Assembly (NCBI GenBank): GCA_963920665.1
Contig: OY987266.1
Coordinates: forward strand, 5,833,001 to 5,897,000
Direction: 5' to 3'
Length of the DNA: 64,000 bases
DNA from: Straminergon stramineum
Taxonomy: Eukaryota > Streptophyta > Bryopsida > Hypnales > Calliergonaceae
The translations under genes were made by a program, and so were the position numbers. Position 1 is the stretch's first letter; every line of letters starts with the position of its first letter. Shown here piece after piece: positions 44,021 through 56,100 of the stretch. The notes beneath the pieces are model-generated. The model was given only the letters and a program-made list of their open reading frames with translations. It was not told where the DNA came from and searched no databases.

Positions 44021-44422
44021 GTAGCAACACCTTAAAGCAATCAAACATATAGAGTTTTGGTGTCTTTGATTGGCCACATAGTGAAACTTTTAGTTCAAAC
44101 CAATTGGCAAATTGTAGTGAATGTTGTTACAAGTAGAATTTTTTGTTGTTTGGAGAATATGTTATAAATTTTCAAAAACAACATGATGTAGGCCCCTATA
44201 ATGGGATGCAAACTCAATAGGAATCATTCAACACATTTGAAACCTTGAAATAACAAAGGCAATGATGCATGAATAGAGGGACCCATAAATAGCCCCTTTG
44301 TTGGTTTACTCAAGTTCGAAGTAGGAAACTAGAGGGATGGTTTGACATGAAAATTTGGTTTGCTATGAGGCAAAAAAAATAGATTTTCATTGTAGATACT
44401 TGTTGCTTTAAGGTGTTGCTAC
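44021..44422. mobile_element. 402 bp MITE with perfect 20 bp terminal inverted repeats
   Basis: The left end GTAGCAACACCTTAAAGCAA (44021-44040) is the exact reverse complement of 44403-44422. Read as GCAACACC...GGTGTTGC flanked by TA, it would fit a mariner-type target duplication. No coding capacity. No second copy is seen in the window. Confidence 0.8.
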
Positions 44423-45694
44423 TGTAATATTGTAAAATTACTTTGGAAGTTACAATATAATTTCTAACAATTACAACATAATCTCAACAATTTTATTAAA
44501 AAATTGGATAGTCCACAATATTCCTTCAAATGTGGAGGTATTTTGTCCCCAAAAGAATGGCAAAACAAGACTCACTTCCCTCTAACCAATTGCTTCTTGC
44601 TAGTGTTGGACAGCAAGAGTGCCTTGAGGTAGGAGGTCCATAATGCACTTAGGCTCTAAAAGTGTCCACCCCCTAAAATGTGCATAATTTGTAAATATTT
44701 CTTTCTCATTAAATCAAAAATGTATAAATAGTGTACATTTTAGGAGGTGGATGCTTTTCGTGACCATGGTATTACAACCTCAAAAATTCATAACTAATTC
44801 CACTAAACTCCAAAATATATATACATATATAATGAATTGGAGTAGAATCAGTAGATGCTAATTCCATGTGTCTTTCAAGGAAAATTTACTAAAAAAAGTA
44901 TTTCAAGGTGTCTAACCTCACCAAATTAATTTTCAGCTCTTAAATGGGCACTTTATGAACCTCAACCTTAATGATTAGAATAGTCACCCTTTGTACATCT
45001 ACAATCTCAGATTGATATCAAGCACACAATAAACTTTCCAATTGGCATGAAAATCCACCTCACAAGTTGTATAGTAATTATCAAAGTATAAAAAATGAGT
45101 ACAAATTTCACTAGCATTGGTTCATAACATTCTTGAACTTAAAAAACACCACATCAATAATTAAAAAATCAAATCCTTCACAAGTGAACCTTGCTAGAGA
45201 TAAACAAGAGGCTAAGGTTGAAACTAGAAACACCTAAAAGCAACACCTAATTGAGGTTGAGTTTTCTTGATGTATGTAGGAAATTGAACCCAATCTTTTC
45301 ACAATAATCAATATGACAATGTTGCTCAAATATGGTAGAACCCAAACTTTTCCCAACTAGGCCCCCATATGCAATCTATAGATATTGGGAAATTCAATAG
45401 AGACTAGGACTGATTTTTAACCATCAATGTTTAGTTTTTGACAGTCTTCTAACCATCAATATCTTGACACATGTGCTTCATCTTGAGAGTCAAAGTAGTC
45501 TTTGAATGAGTAGTTATGAAATACTCTTTGTGTTGGATATGGGTCTAGATCAACTTTTGACTTCCAAAATTCATAGTAATTTCAATTCAAGGCATAAAAT
45601 TACCAAAAAAGTTGCAATCTCCAAGATTTCTATCTTTATACAAGGTAGAAAAATTTACCTTGCATTCTATTGCTCTAGATCATGCACAAAATGC
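44423..45694. other. AT-rich intergenic DNA, no gene seen
   Basis: A passage at about 44590-44960 (taggaggtccataatg, accaaattaattttcagctct, cttaaatgggcac) resembles, in reverse orientation, the segment at 16840-17110 of the segmental duplication. No supported ORF. Confidence 0.45.
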
Positions 45695-46635
45695 TTAACT
45701 CCTAAAGTCCTAAAGTCCCAAAGTCCCTATAGAGGATCTTGGGATTTTAGGTAGGCTTACAAAGAGATCTCAATTTTTGAAATGATTTTCTGAAACTTGT
45801 GTTGGAAAAAAATATTCAGATTAGCTTTATGGGAATATACTTTTTATTTCAATCAGTGCCTAGGAGCAAAAGTTATGCCATCCTAAGTCCAAAAAGCAAC
45901 TAGAGGGGTAGCCCCCCAAAAAACACAGATTTGAATTTTTAAACTTTTTAATTATTTTCTCAAAGATTATTTCTTTGTTTACATTTGAAGCTTTGAATCA
46001 TGCTATTTGGACTAGTGATGAGAAAGTTATGGACAATCTTGTTTTTTGAACAATCTAAGCATCTTTTTGAAAAAAATACTTGGACAATTTATTTTTTAAT
46101 GCAATTTTTAATATTTTTCAAAAAAAATTGTTAGAAAGGGTTAAGTTTGTTGGCTAGAACAATCTCATAGTTGGGATTATTGTGTTTCAATTCCATCTTG
46201 AAGCAATTAACGTTTTAATTTTCTCTTCAATCATGAACCTACTTCTACTTAACAATTTTTTAATGAGTGAAAATTAAATGGATTTTTGTTGAATTTCTTT
46301 TCCTAGATTCTCAAAGAAATTATTCAACATAAAAATTATAAAATCAAAATCAGAAGTGCAAAAACTTAAAGTGAAGAAGATTTAAAGCTAAGAAATCTAG
46401 TCAAGTAAGGTGTAAAAAAACTTGTTTTCTTCACTTTAAATGCAAATATCTTGCAATCTGTGTGGTCAAAGTTTTTGAAATTTCTTCCACATGTTCTTCT
46501 ACTAGTCTAGTACAAGATCCTAAAATTAGATATGGAAAAATAATAATTTTTGAAATTTTTTGCTCTTTGCAATAGAAATGGCAGTTCTTAGTGGTCTTTG
46601 ATGGAAAAAAAAAGTTTGGGGACTATAGGGGTTAA
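45695..46635 (+). mobile_element. TTAA element family E (941 bp)
   Basis: Left end TTAACTCCTAAAGTCC; right end ggggactataggggTTAA. Related to 24810-27212 and, at the ends, 31810-32406. Its right TTAA (46632-46635) is also the left TTAA of the next element. No coding capacity. Confidence 0.65.
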
Positions 46636-46861
46636 CCCTTGAATGCCGGGCTAGTGACTATGGAAATCAGCCATTCTAGAACCATGTGACATCATCCACT
46701 TTAGAAAAACCAAAATTATTCATTGGGAGTCAAACTATTGTAGAAGATCTTTCCTTTTCACCCTTAATTCCGAGGATGAATAGTTGTAATGATGTCCTAC
46801 ATAGGAGAATTTCTTGTCATTCATCAGATAATAAACATCTGTGGCATCCTTTAGGGGTTAA
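46632..46861 (+). mobile_element. TTAA MITE family B, copy 5 (230 bp)
   Basis: Ends TTAACCCTTGAATGCC and ATCCTTTAGGGGTTAA. Length is identical to copy 1 and to the reconstructed footprint of copy 2. Body with gtgacatcatccactt and ggatgaatag. It abuts a family E element, sharing one TTAA. Confidence 0.8.
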
Positions 46862-47166
46862 GTGATTGATAATGGGTGGTTCTACCATTGAGATATATAG
46901 TTTTTTCAGATATGTTTTTTTTTGTAAAAATACTTGCACTTCATTGAACAAACAATCTATTTTGGCTTAAAAAATTGGGAATTTTAGGGGGTTAAAGTGC
47001 AGACTCTTTGGTACGCCGAAAGTGTAGATTCCCTAGTAATCTCAATGAAAGCAAGTTTTGCATAGTGACTAGTTCTTATTAGCAAAGAAGTGGCATGTTA
47101 GCATTATATGTGCAAACAAAAGAGACTTGGAAGTGTAGAATTTTCATCCATTGATTCTTGTGTATT

Positions 47167-47550
47167 TTAACCTCTGAATGCTCAAGGCTTTTTTTGAGCT
47201 TCATGGAATTTGCTTTAAATTGAACAAGAAACCAACATTTTGATAAGTTTTATCATTTTTTTAATAATAATCGTACAAATGAAAACTAGATATGCTAGTG
47301 ATTACATGAGAAAACAAAACACAACAATATCACTTATGGATTGAAATATTATTATGTTTAATCATGAGGGTGTTGAAACTAAAAAAAAAAAAATTTGAAG
47401 TCTTTTGATCCTCTTTTCACATGTCAAACCTAAAAATTTGGTCACCAAAAAAATATGAGCTTAAAAAACATAACATGTATAACTCCAATCAATTTATGGC
47501 TTCTCAATATCTACAATAGTATTTTTTTAAATGAATTTCTAATAAATGGG
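47167..47550 (+). mobile_element. TTAA element family C, truncated copy
   Basis: It begins TTAACCTCTGAATGCTC and follows the other family C copies (aaattgaacaa, tcacttatggattgaa, tttaaatgaatttctaat), then breaks off where sequence related to 58790-58920 begins. Confidence 0.6.
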
Positions 47551-47790
47551 ATTAGGACTATGATAGATTGATTTGGGAGATGGTCATGGAGTTAATAGTG
47601 ACTATCATAGAACACTTACACCTTTCTAGTGTAAACTTATCATAATAAAGTTATTTTTTTATTCCTTCAATGTCATAGCCATGTTAAAAAATCTTGTAGC
47701 CATGTTAGATAAGAAAGTTATTTTTTTATTCCTTCATGTCATGGCCATGTTAAGAAATCTTGTAGCCATATTAGAAAATGTTGTGCCTAC
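47551..47790 (-). repeat. Fragment of the family H element
   Basis: Reverse complement, with divergence, of about 58780-58930 (gggagatggtcatggagtta, gacatgaa/ttcatgtc, ggccatgtta). It contains a local tandem duplication of about 67 bp (ccatgttaaaaaatcttgtag twice, at 47678 and 47746). Confidence 0.55.
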
Positions 47791-48177
47791 TTTAGGTGAT
47801 AAGATGACCATTATGGAAACACTTTTTGATGATTTGAAGTACTCAAGGGATTCTGTTGGGCCAATTGAGTTGTATACTTCAAAAATTCATAAGAGATTCT
47901 TACTTTCAAAAAAAAAATTCAATTGCTTCCTTCATTTCTCACTAGTGTGCCTTGTGCTGTTGCCATAGTCAAAATAAAAGTAAAAGTATTTTTCTAATTT
48001 TTTTATTCATAAAAACTTCAAAATTCCATAACTTTCACACTGTAAGTCCAAACATGGTGAAACAAAGCCCGTGCACCCCTCCTTGCCAAGGGCTTTCCAA
48101 CGATACCAAGAACTTGACCAAGGGACACATGGTTTGGGAGATCTCAACATAATAAACAAACAAACAAACAACTTATC

Positions 48178-49083
48178 TTAATCCCTAAATGCCCAAGGCT
48201 TATTTGGAGCTTCTTGAAATTTGCTCTAAATTGAACAAAAAGTCAACATTTTCATAAGTTATACCAATCTATACCTTAAGATAGGTTGTTTTGTTTTGTT
48301 TTGTTTGTTTGTTATGTTGAGATCTCTTGAACTGTATGTCCCCCAATCAAGTTCTTGGTAGCGTTGGAAAGCCCTCAACGAGGAGGGGTGCACGGGCTTT
48401 GTTTTGTGGTGTTTTTATCTATCATGTGAAAATTATTGAATTTCAAAGTTTTTTTGAATAAAAAAAATGAAAAAATGAAAAAAAACACTCTTACTTTTCT
48501 TTTGATTGTGGCAACGGCACAAGCCACACTAGTTTCTTATGAATTGTAACCATACAAATTCAAACTAGACATGTTAGAGATCACATAGGAAAAGTAAACA
48601 TAACAATATCACTTATAGATTGAAAGATTATAATGTTTGATCATGACAGTGTAAAAACTATGAAAATTTTTCAATTCACTTTTTGCATGTCAATTCTAAA
48701 AAGTTGGTCACTAAAAAAATATGAGATTGTAGGGCCTAGCATGCACAACTCCAATCAATTTACGTTTTTTCAAAAAAAATTTACAATTTTTTAAATGAAT
48801 TTCTAATGTGATTTTGCCTCCAAGATCTAGTCTTTGAGGCTGATTTCCAAGAGCCCTCAACACTGCAGAAAGTCAAGATTGCAATGGGCAACGTTACACA
48901 AAATGTTCAATAGAAGAATCATAATCCTTTATTTTTAAGATCAACTTTTTGATCCTAAAACTAGACTTCAAAAAGAGTTCACCAAAAATATAAACTAATA
49001 ATAATAGCAATTTGGTTGGGTTTTACTTAACTTCAGAGTTTTCAAAACAGCAGAATCTAATGCCTTGGGCATTTAGGGATTAA
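48178..49083 (+). mobile_element. TTAA element family C, copy 2, interrupted by family F
   Basis: Ends TTAATCCCTAAATGCCC and GGGCATTTAGGGATTAA. Subtracting the 265 bp family F insert leaves 641 bp, matching the 645 bp of copy 1. It is inserted in family F copy 1. Confidence 0.75.
48268..48532 (+). mobile_element. Helitron-like element (family F), copy 2 (265 bp)
   Basis: Starts TCTATACCTTAAGATAGG directly after an A and ends GCCACACTAG directly before a T. Compared with family C copy 1 (gtaccaatttctttt) the target shows no duplication. TGTGGC...GCCACA can form a short hairpin immediately before the terminal CTAG; in classical Helitrons the hairpin lies a few bases further upstream. It is oriented opposite to copy 1, so the two make a 125 bp imperfect inverted repeat (48053-48177 / 48281-48405). 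Confidence 0.65.
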
Positions 49084-49091
49084 GGTATAGA

Positions 49092-49848
49092 TATTTGTCT
49101 TTGCATTGAAAAGAATCTCTTTTTTTTGCTAATGGCAATAGGACGGATCACTCATTCTAATCATTCTGCCTGTCATAGGCAGGTTTCCCTGGGTCCATTT
49201 TCTTGGACAGTGCAATGAGGCAACTTCGAGAAGGGACATACGTAAGAAATGCGTACAGTATGAAGAAACAATTTGCGAGGAGCGTCAATGAGGAAAATCC
49301 ATAGAAGACATAATAATGAACAAGGATATTGAAAAAATAAATAGAAATTCATGAAAAGTTCCAATCATAGAGGGATAGAGATTTCTTCCATCTCCATCAG
49401 CAAATGAAAAAACATTCTGTCCTATAGACAAATATTTCCAACCCAGAGCGCAATTCGCCTGATGCTGACGCCCTTGGGAGACCTCGTCTAACCTTCTTGA
49501 CAGAAGCTAGAACAAAAATGACGCACTCCTATGTCGAGTGCGGGGTAACTTTAACCCAAAGATTTCTCTACTCTTCCCATGGAGGTTTATCTCTTAAAAT
49601 TGCTGCAAATTGAAAAGTATCAAATGCTGCTGCTAATTTCAATAACCAATAACTGACAAATGGCCTAGAATAGTCATACATCGACTAGCGGCAGCACAGC
49701 TTCTATATTCCTACAAGTATCACACCAACTGCGACCTGCTATTATTCTGCGATGTAATCGTCCTCCTTGTGTAAGCCAACTTACCCGGTTCGGTGTCTTG
49801 ATAGACATTGCGGTAGATACAACTACCCAGGACTAATAGAGCAATGAT
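49092..49848. other. Intergenic DNA and HGL1 3' flank
   Basis: 49129-49186 is the reverse complement of the family H end at 58530-58580. 49395-49560 is a diverged relic of the left part of the SUKH unit (gagcgcaattcgcctgatg, cttcttgacagaag, gaacaaaaatgacgcactc). The last 300 bases should hold the HGL1 3' UTR; the poly(A) site is not determined. Confidence 0.5.
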
Positions 49849-52800
49849 TTACTCGTTATTGTGAACGTCGATAAGATCGTACTCATGTGTGATGCTTAAG
49901 GGCGTATCCTTCGAAACAGGCCGTTCTTCAGACCATAGCTCGAGCGCCACAGATCCAGGACCCCACTTCACATGACACACTGCTACTTCGTTGACATTGA
50001 ATCGGTTGACAACTCCTAGTCCAGTTTCATGATCCATAAGTCTCCACTCGCCTGCGCAAAATCTCAATACAGTAAGAAATGTGGGCCTCCGCCAAAACCA
50101 GACAAGGGTCCTGTATCACTGAGAAATGGAATTACTTGGCAGCAGCGACGTTCATTCTAGAGACTATCAATTGGAATCATGAATGGACTTACCGTTAGGT
50201 CTGCCGGAATCCCTGATTGAATATTCTCCGAACTCCACGCTTGGTTTCAGCTCATGTTGCTTCCCATCAACAGAAGTGTAGAGGATGGAGGAGGACATTG
50301 GATGCACTATCTTAAACAAAGGGTGAATGCGCAGACAGACAAGCCTCGAGAAACCTCCAGAGCCAGCACCCACTGACCGAGCCTCAATGCTGGATTTGAT
50401 TCTCACAGTGTTTTGCGAATCCTGAGTGAGGAGAACTTCTCGAGCTAGCACTAATCCACCACCAATATCCCCTTCCAACACAATAGCTTCATGATCTCCC
50501 CCACATTCTCGCCTGAATAAATACACAACATTTATGATTCGAACAACCCAGCAGCACTGCATATTCATCATACTCACTTTCAAGTGTACAATTCAGATTC
50601 TAAAGCAAATAGCATAATGAACAAGACATGCAGTGAAATAGAACTCATGAGACAAATTCGATGGCACATACTTCACAACTTTGTATTCTTCGTTCCAGCC
50701 TGAGGATCGGAATTCGGTGCCACTAAACTCCTCATAACCGTTTTTCATTCCTTCTTCCATCCATTCATACCCTGACGGCTTGTGAATCATTGACGCTATC
50801 CGACCCCCATTGAAAGGCAACACCTTCAGAGACACATCTCCTTTCTCAAGGTCTTCTGGCATTTGGACAGCACCCACTCCCATAATTGGCTGATGTTCTT
50901 CAAAAACCATGTCCAATAGGCTCTGGATCCGGCCTGCAATAAAGATTTCACTGATAAGACATAGTTTCCAAACTGCCAACCTGCTGGGAAGCTTGCTGAA
51001 TGTTCCCGTCAGAGTATTGCAATTTACCTCATAAGAGAATTAAGAATCAACTACAAGGGAAGAAGATACAAACCTAAATGAGTAGACTCGTCTTCACGCT
51101 TCGACACAACCTTCTTGGTGATATCCTCCTCCGGAAGCAATTTGATTCTGAGCTCATCTCCATCAATACATTCACCCTCCACCTGCAAAAATACATAATT
51201 TTTTTCAAGATCAGAACTATCTAGTCACTCAACACAATATTAGTGAGTAACAATATTGACAAGTACGAAGTCTTTTGCGAAGTTTCTTCTAATACCTGGA
51301 CATTTTCGCCGACCAAAAGACGCACATGAAGGATGCGCTTTGGCCTTTCACGGTGACCTTCAACAGACGCGATGCGGATCACAACTTCTTCATCATTATC
51401 ACCTGGAGCACATATCTTCTCCGCTTCATAGTGTGTAATCAGGTAATCACCATTCTTGTAACCGAAACCATCACCATCATCTTCATACAAGTCGCCTGTT
51501 GCCTTTCCTGATAAGGACAGAACAAGGGGTAAGAAAGCAGTAGGACAGCAAGGAAAACTAAGCCCCCCAAAGAAAGAAAAAACACTTTAACAATCATTCA
51601 CAAAAGGAAATCGAAAGGCATTACCTGTATCATCAAGAGCAATCAAAAGTGTGACTGTGTCACTAGGGTTAATTTCACCAACATGCTGGATGACCGGCCC
51701 AGTAGGAACTATAGAACCACCCTTCAGAAAAAGCAGCGGCAGTTCCTGTAACGAATACCGACAACACATCAGCGCCGCTGCCACATCTTTCACAGAGATG
51801 AATAATGTCCAGAAAGAAAGAGACGACAATCAAGCACGTTTAGTCTACGCCCAAACAGCCCAAGCAAAACAAAACAACCCTGAATTGGATAAGCATATAT
51901 TGCTGAATGCTGGAAAGAATACCGGATGATCATCATTGAAGTCGAAACGCTGCCAGATTCCCTTCGGAATAACAAGATTCTCGTTAGAATTTCGTTTCTT
52001 TGGTGAAGGCCTGCGCAAAGGTACACTCCAATTTCAGTGTAATATACAAAGATTTGCAAACCAACAGTTTCTGCAAGCATAACAGGACATGAAAAAACTT
52101 AAAGGACCTCGAGAAATAAGCTGAAAGCAAAGATTGAAACGCACAAAATCATATGAAGAACCAACATTTTGAATATGATTTAGAATTTACCAAGTTTTGA
52201 CAAGAATTGGACCGAGCAGGAAGCTGTCATCAATTTTCCGCAGACTCACATCAGTTGGATCTGTTCAAAGATACAAACGTGAGTGTTAGCAAAGTCCAGT
52301 TATTACAGTAATACAAATATCAAGGTATTATGAAAAAAGAAACCAAGTAATAAAATATCAAATTAGAAAAACACAGACTACGAAATGACAAATGATGGAT
52401 GTCACTAACATACCAGCAAAGAATACGGGAGTCATCACAGGTACTCCAGTGGTATGTGTCTTGTAGAAGAGAGTATAGAAATGTGGCAAAAGCCGATATC
52501 GCCTATTCAAAGCGAATCTAGAGAGCTCTTCCACCTAGAAATCAGTAACAATCATCAGGTTCATTCAGCAAGAGTTCCAGAATATGTATCAAAGGAAATT
52601 ATGATAGCATCTACAACTGAATGATGCAAGAATATCAGATCAGATTGTAATATACCTCAGGACCAAAGGACCAAGGTTCCTGATCAATAGTTCCCTGCTC
52701 AGAATGCCCCCTGGCGAAGGGCATCATAGCTCCAAGCCCCATCCACCGTGCGAACAATTTGGGCGTAGAATCTCCAGCAAACCCACCAATATCCGGACCA

Positions 52801-55800
52801 GAAAAGGACTGACCACTCATGCCCTGCAAAACATGACACAACAAATATGACGCAAAAATAAGCCCTGCACAATGTGACATAAAAAGCCTGCACAGTGTGA
52901 CACCACAATCAAAGAGATTCACGTGTCAGAACACGCCCAATCTTTTGAAACTTAAATAAGAACATATACTATTTTTGAGTAGCATATTTTTTGTAACCTA
53001 CATCCTCGAGTACCAATCTAAGTGATAAAAGGTCTGGAACGCACCAGGTTGAGTGCCATGGGGATGCTCATGCTGAGATGCTCCCAATTAGCGAGATTAT
53101 CACCAGTCCAAGTCGCTGCATATCTATGAGAACCAATGAATGCTGCCCTGGTCAACACAAATGGTCTCTTGTTCTCATTTGCCAGCAACATACCTTCATA
53201 TGTTGACCTTGCCTGAAACATACCATAGACCTGCGCAGACACAATAAATGGATACCTTTATTATATAACAAATCATCTTTTTAAATGGACTACAAAGTCA
53301 TTAATTAGAAAAAAAAAAAAAAAAAAATCACTACTGATACTAAAGACTGTAAGGAAACCCCGCCAGCATCACTTAACCCCTAAAGGACCAGGTTGTCCAA
53401 TATTGGCCTCTTGAATTTTATAGCCAGTTTTGAGTACGTCATTTGTGAACTTTGTTTTTGTTCAATTTAATTTATTTTTTGACCAACTCAGGAACTGCTC
53501 TTCACTGATCCTTGTGACATAAAATATAGCCTCGTATGAATTATATTCTTCACAACATGACCACTTGAATTGATCCTTTTCAACCTGGAATCCTTCAACC
53601 TTCAGGGGTTGAGAAAAAATGGAAAATCATTCGTGATTCTTTCAAAATGTTCAACACTTACGTTATGGTAGAATGCATGGCTCTGTTTACCCCCGACTTC
53701 CTCATCGCCTCGATGAATGTTTGTCTCAGGCATGGTCTTGGACACAGTCTGTAAACCAGAGAATTCCTATCAGAACACACTTCCCAACGAAGCACAACCA
53801 ACTAATTGCCACAGAGTGAGACTGACATTCACCAGATGCTACTGACAGAATTCAGAAGAACAGTCAAGTTCTAACCTTGAATACAGCTGGCTCATTCATA
53901 TCATTCCATATACCATCCACACCTACGGCAACAAAATCCTTCACCATTTTCGCCCACCACGTTCGCGTCTTCTTACTTAAGAAATCAGGGAAAACAACTG
54001 GTCCCGGCCAGCATTCACCTGAGAAAATGTATCAAAAAGTCATAGCGTAGAGTCAGACAGAGCACGTTAACAGAACTATTACTGATTGGTCTAAACAAGT
54101 CACTCAGAATATAGCATAACGTTCAGAACAGGTTGTTTATGATTTTTACGTTTTGGAAGGTAAACGCAACGTTGCATACATGCAAGGTACAATTCAAATT
54201 AAAAAAATATTGGCTAAATTATTGATCCCAAAGAATGTCATACATACCAACATAAGGTTTGCCATCCGGAGTCTGTATCCACACATCTTCCTCACATCCG
54301 CTATCATAGGCAGGATAACCCTTCTCAACCTTGAGCCCAGGGTCAAGCATCCAAATGCCTTTGAAGCCCTTACTGTGCAATTCATCCGAGAGTTCCTTCG
54401 GCTGTGGAAAAGCATCCTGCAAACGAACAGGAATAAATTCAATATAACTCGTTCTAACAATTAGAGTATCTAATAAAACTGTTACAAGTCGGTCCTGAAC
54501 CTTTTTTAATTTCTGTTGAGCTCGTCCCTTGAATGCATTATATTTGACAATGGAACATACCTTGTCAAAGGTAAAGCACTTAAAGTCTTGCATGTAGTCG
54601 ATATCCATCCAGACCACATCACATGGAATGTTCTTTTCCCGAAAAGTTGTAGCCACCTGAGGAAAACATTTAATGGCTAGTCAATTTCTGTCAAAATAAT
54701 TCTCAAATTGCTCTTTCATTCTATTTTATTTAAAGATCCCCTTAAAGCCAAATTCAAATGCAGAATACATTAAAAGTATATACAGCTACTAGGAATTCCA
54801 ACAAGATACCTCTGAAACTCTAGCAGCTGTTTCATAACTCCATCTACATTGTTGATAACCAAGTGCCCACTTTGGAGGCATTTGCATAGTACCTGCCACA
54901 AACATACACATCAGCGAGGAGTTAGAGCAGTCATCGCCATGACTCCGAAGACGATCCTTGACCCAAAAATATTAATTTCGAAACTGCAGATGATTTAAAA
55001 TAACATACCAGTGGCATGCGCAAGAGAAGTCAGAAGCTCTTGAGGCGTAGGAAATGGTCCGAACGTGATTACTGGAAGCGGGGCTTTTGCCACAATTCTG
55101 ATGATTCCTTCTTTCCTCAAATCAATCTGCAATATCGAAGAATCAAGTTACCAACCTTGCAGGAGCTTCGTGAACGGCACGACTTCCAATAATGTAAGTA
55201 ACAAGTGAAAGTACAACTGCAAAGTGAATATGGTGACAGGATGAGCGATAAGAACAAGATAATCTCAAAACTCACCTCACAACGCCGAGTGGTATCAGCC
55301 AAAACTCCAAAGGCCTGACCATTTGGGAGTATTGAGACCACCCATGGGTGGGACTGATACAAAGAGGTGGTGTTCTTGTTGTAACCCCATGCGTCTGTAT
55401 TCCATGAATAAATCTGTAGAGAAAAAAGATACACGTCAACCAGACACCCAAGAAAGGGGAAATAAGGTGCTTCGCTTGAAGAGCACCGAGCCAAAAACAT
55501 AATTGTACTGGGAAAAAGTAATAACCAATGAACGCAAATAATATAGAAGAGAAAGAACTCACCCGCTTGCCGGTACGCTCCGTGGATCCACCAACTTCAC
55601 CAGTGCCGTAAAAAGATGTTCCTGTCGGAAGCTGCATGACAGGATCACAATTATCAAAATGATTCCCGATTCAAGGCGTGTTGCTTAATGAAAATCCGCC
55701 CTCGTCCTGGCGTCATTAAGTTGTCTAATTGTCGTCGTTCTGGAAAGTGAAAAGTTTCGAAGGCTACCGGAAGGTCAGAAATTGAAGCGCAAAACCTTCA

Positions 55801-56100
55801 TAGTGAAAGCAAACCAAAAAAAGCATGCTGCGTAGTCACAAGTTGAACATATTTGACTTCGGAGGTCATACTCACCGTCACGGTAACGAGTTGATTTACA
55901 CCGTCAGACTCGAAAACTGGGATAAACTGAGGTTCATTGCTCTCGAAAGATGACGTGTCAATCTCTTCCTCGCGCAACCGCGGATTCTCAAAAGAAACAG
56001 AAGGCCACGCTTCCTTCCTAGCACTTTCCGAGTCGTCGAAACGAAACACTGACTTCTCAACTATCGCCAACCACACTGATGTCACCAACGGGGACGCCAT
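49849..56100 (-). CDS. HGL1: GH31 heteroglycan glucosidase (HGL1 type), complete
   Basis: Twenty coding exons (minus strand): 56100-55876, 55631-55563, 55413-55276, 55126-55009, 54892-54810, 54656-54561, 54416-54248, 54018-53876, 53748-53662, 53230-53045, 52823-52656, 52534-52414, 52260-52191, 52010-51923, 51745-51625, 51507-51296, 51182-51074, 50933-50672, 50512-50193, 50051-49849. Lengths sum to 2,988 nt, 995 residues, phase consistent throughout. Family 31 alpha-glucosidase: GTSFYGTGEVGG near residue 80, nucleophile Asp339 in WNDMNEPAVF, acid/base Asp420 in TWTGDN, GPDIGGFAG near 450, and RGHSEQGT. The C-terminal third (GAGSGGFSRLVCLRIHP, LELWSEERPVSKDTPL) is the extra beta-rich region characteristic of the plant HGL1 (At3g23640) type, about 991 residues in Arabidopsis. 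It probably hydrolyses alpha-linked glucose from heteroglycan or related oligosaccharides. ATG 56100 is the first ATG after the 5' UTR intron; no targeting peptide is evident with this start. One intron carries a TTAA MITE. Confidence 0.95.
53373..53612. mobile_element. TTAA-type MITE in an HGL1 intron
   Basis: 240 bp, ends TTAACCCCTAAAGG and CCTTCAGGGGTTGA, lying wholly within the intron between exons 53748-53662 and 53230-53045. The body does not match families B-E; it is another member of the TTAA group. Splice sites are untouched. Confidence 0.65.

Larger units (their letters stand above)
47942..49091 (-). mobile_element. Helitron-like element (family F), copy 1, split by a family C element
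   Basis: On the minus strand it starts TCTATACC after A (49091) and ends GGCACACTAG before T (47942). The family C element at 48178-49083 sits inside it at a TTAA present in the family (cctatcTTAAggtatag in copy 2). Without the insert it is about 250 bp. There is no target-site duplication, and it sits between A and T, as Helitrons do. Confidence 0.6.

Noticed and set aside
50593..50979. Separate 128-codon gene on the minus strand
   Set aside because: It is an HGL1 exon (50933-50672) read through its splice sites.
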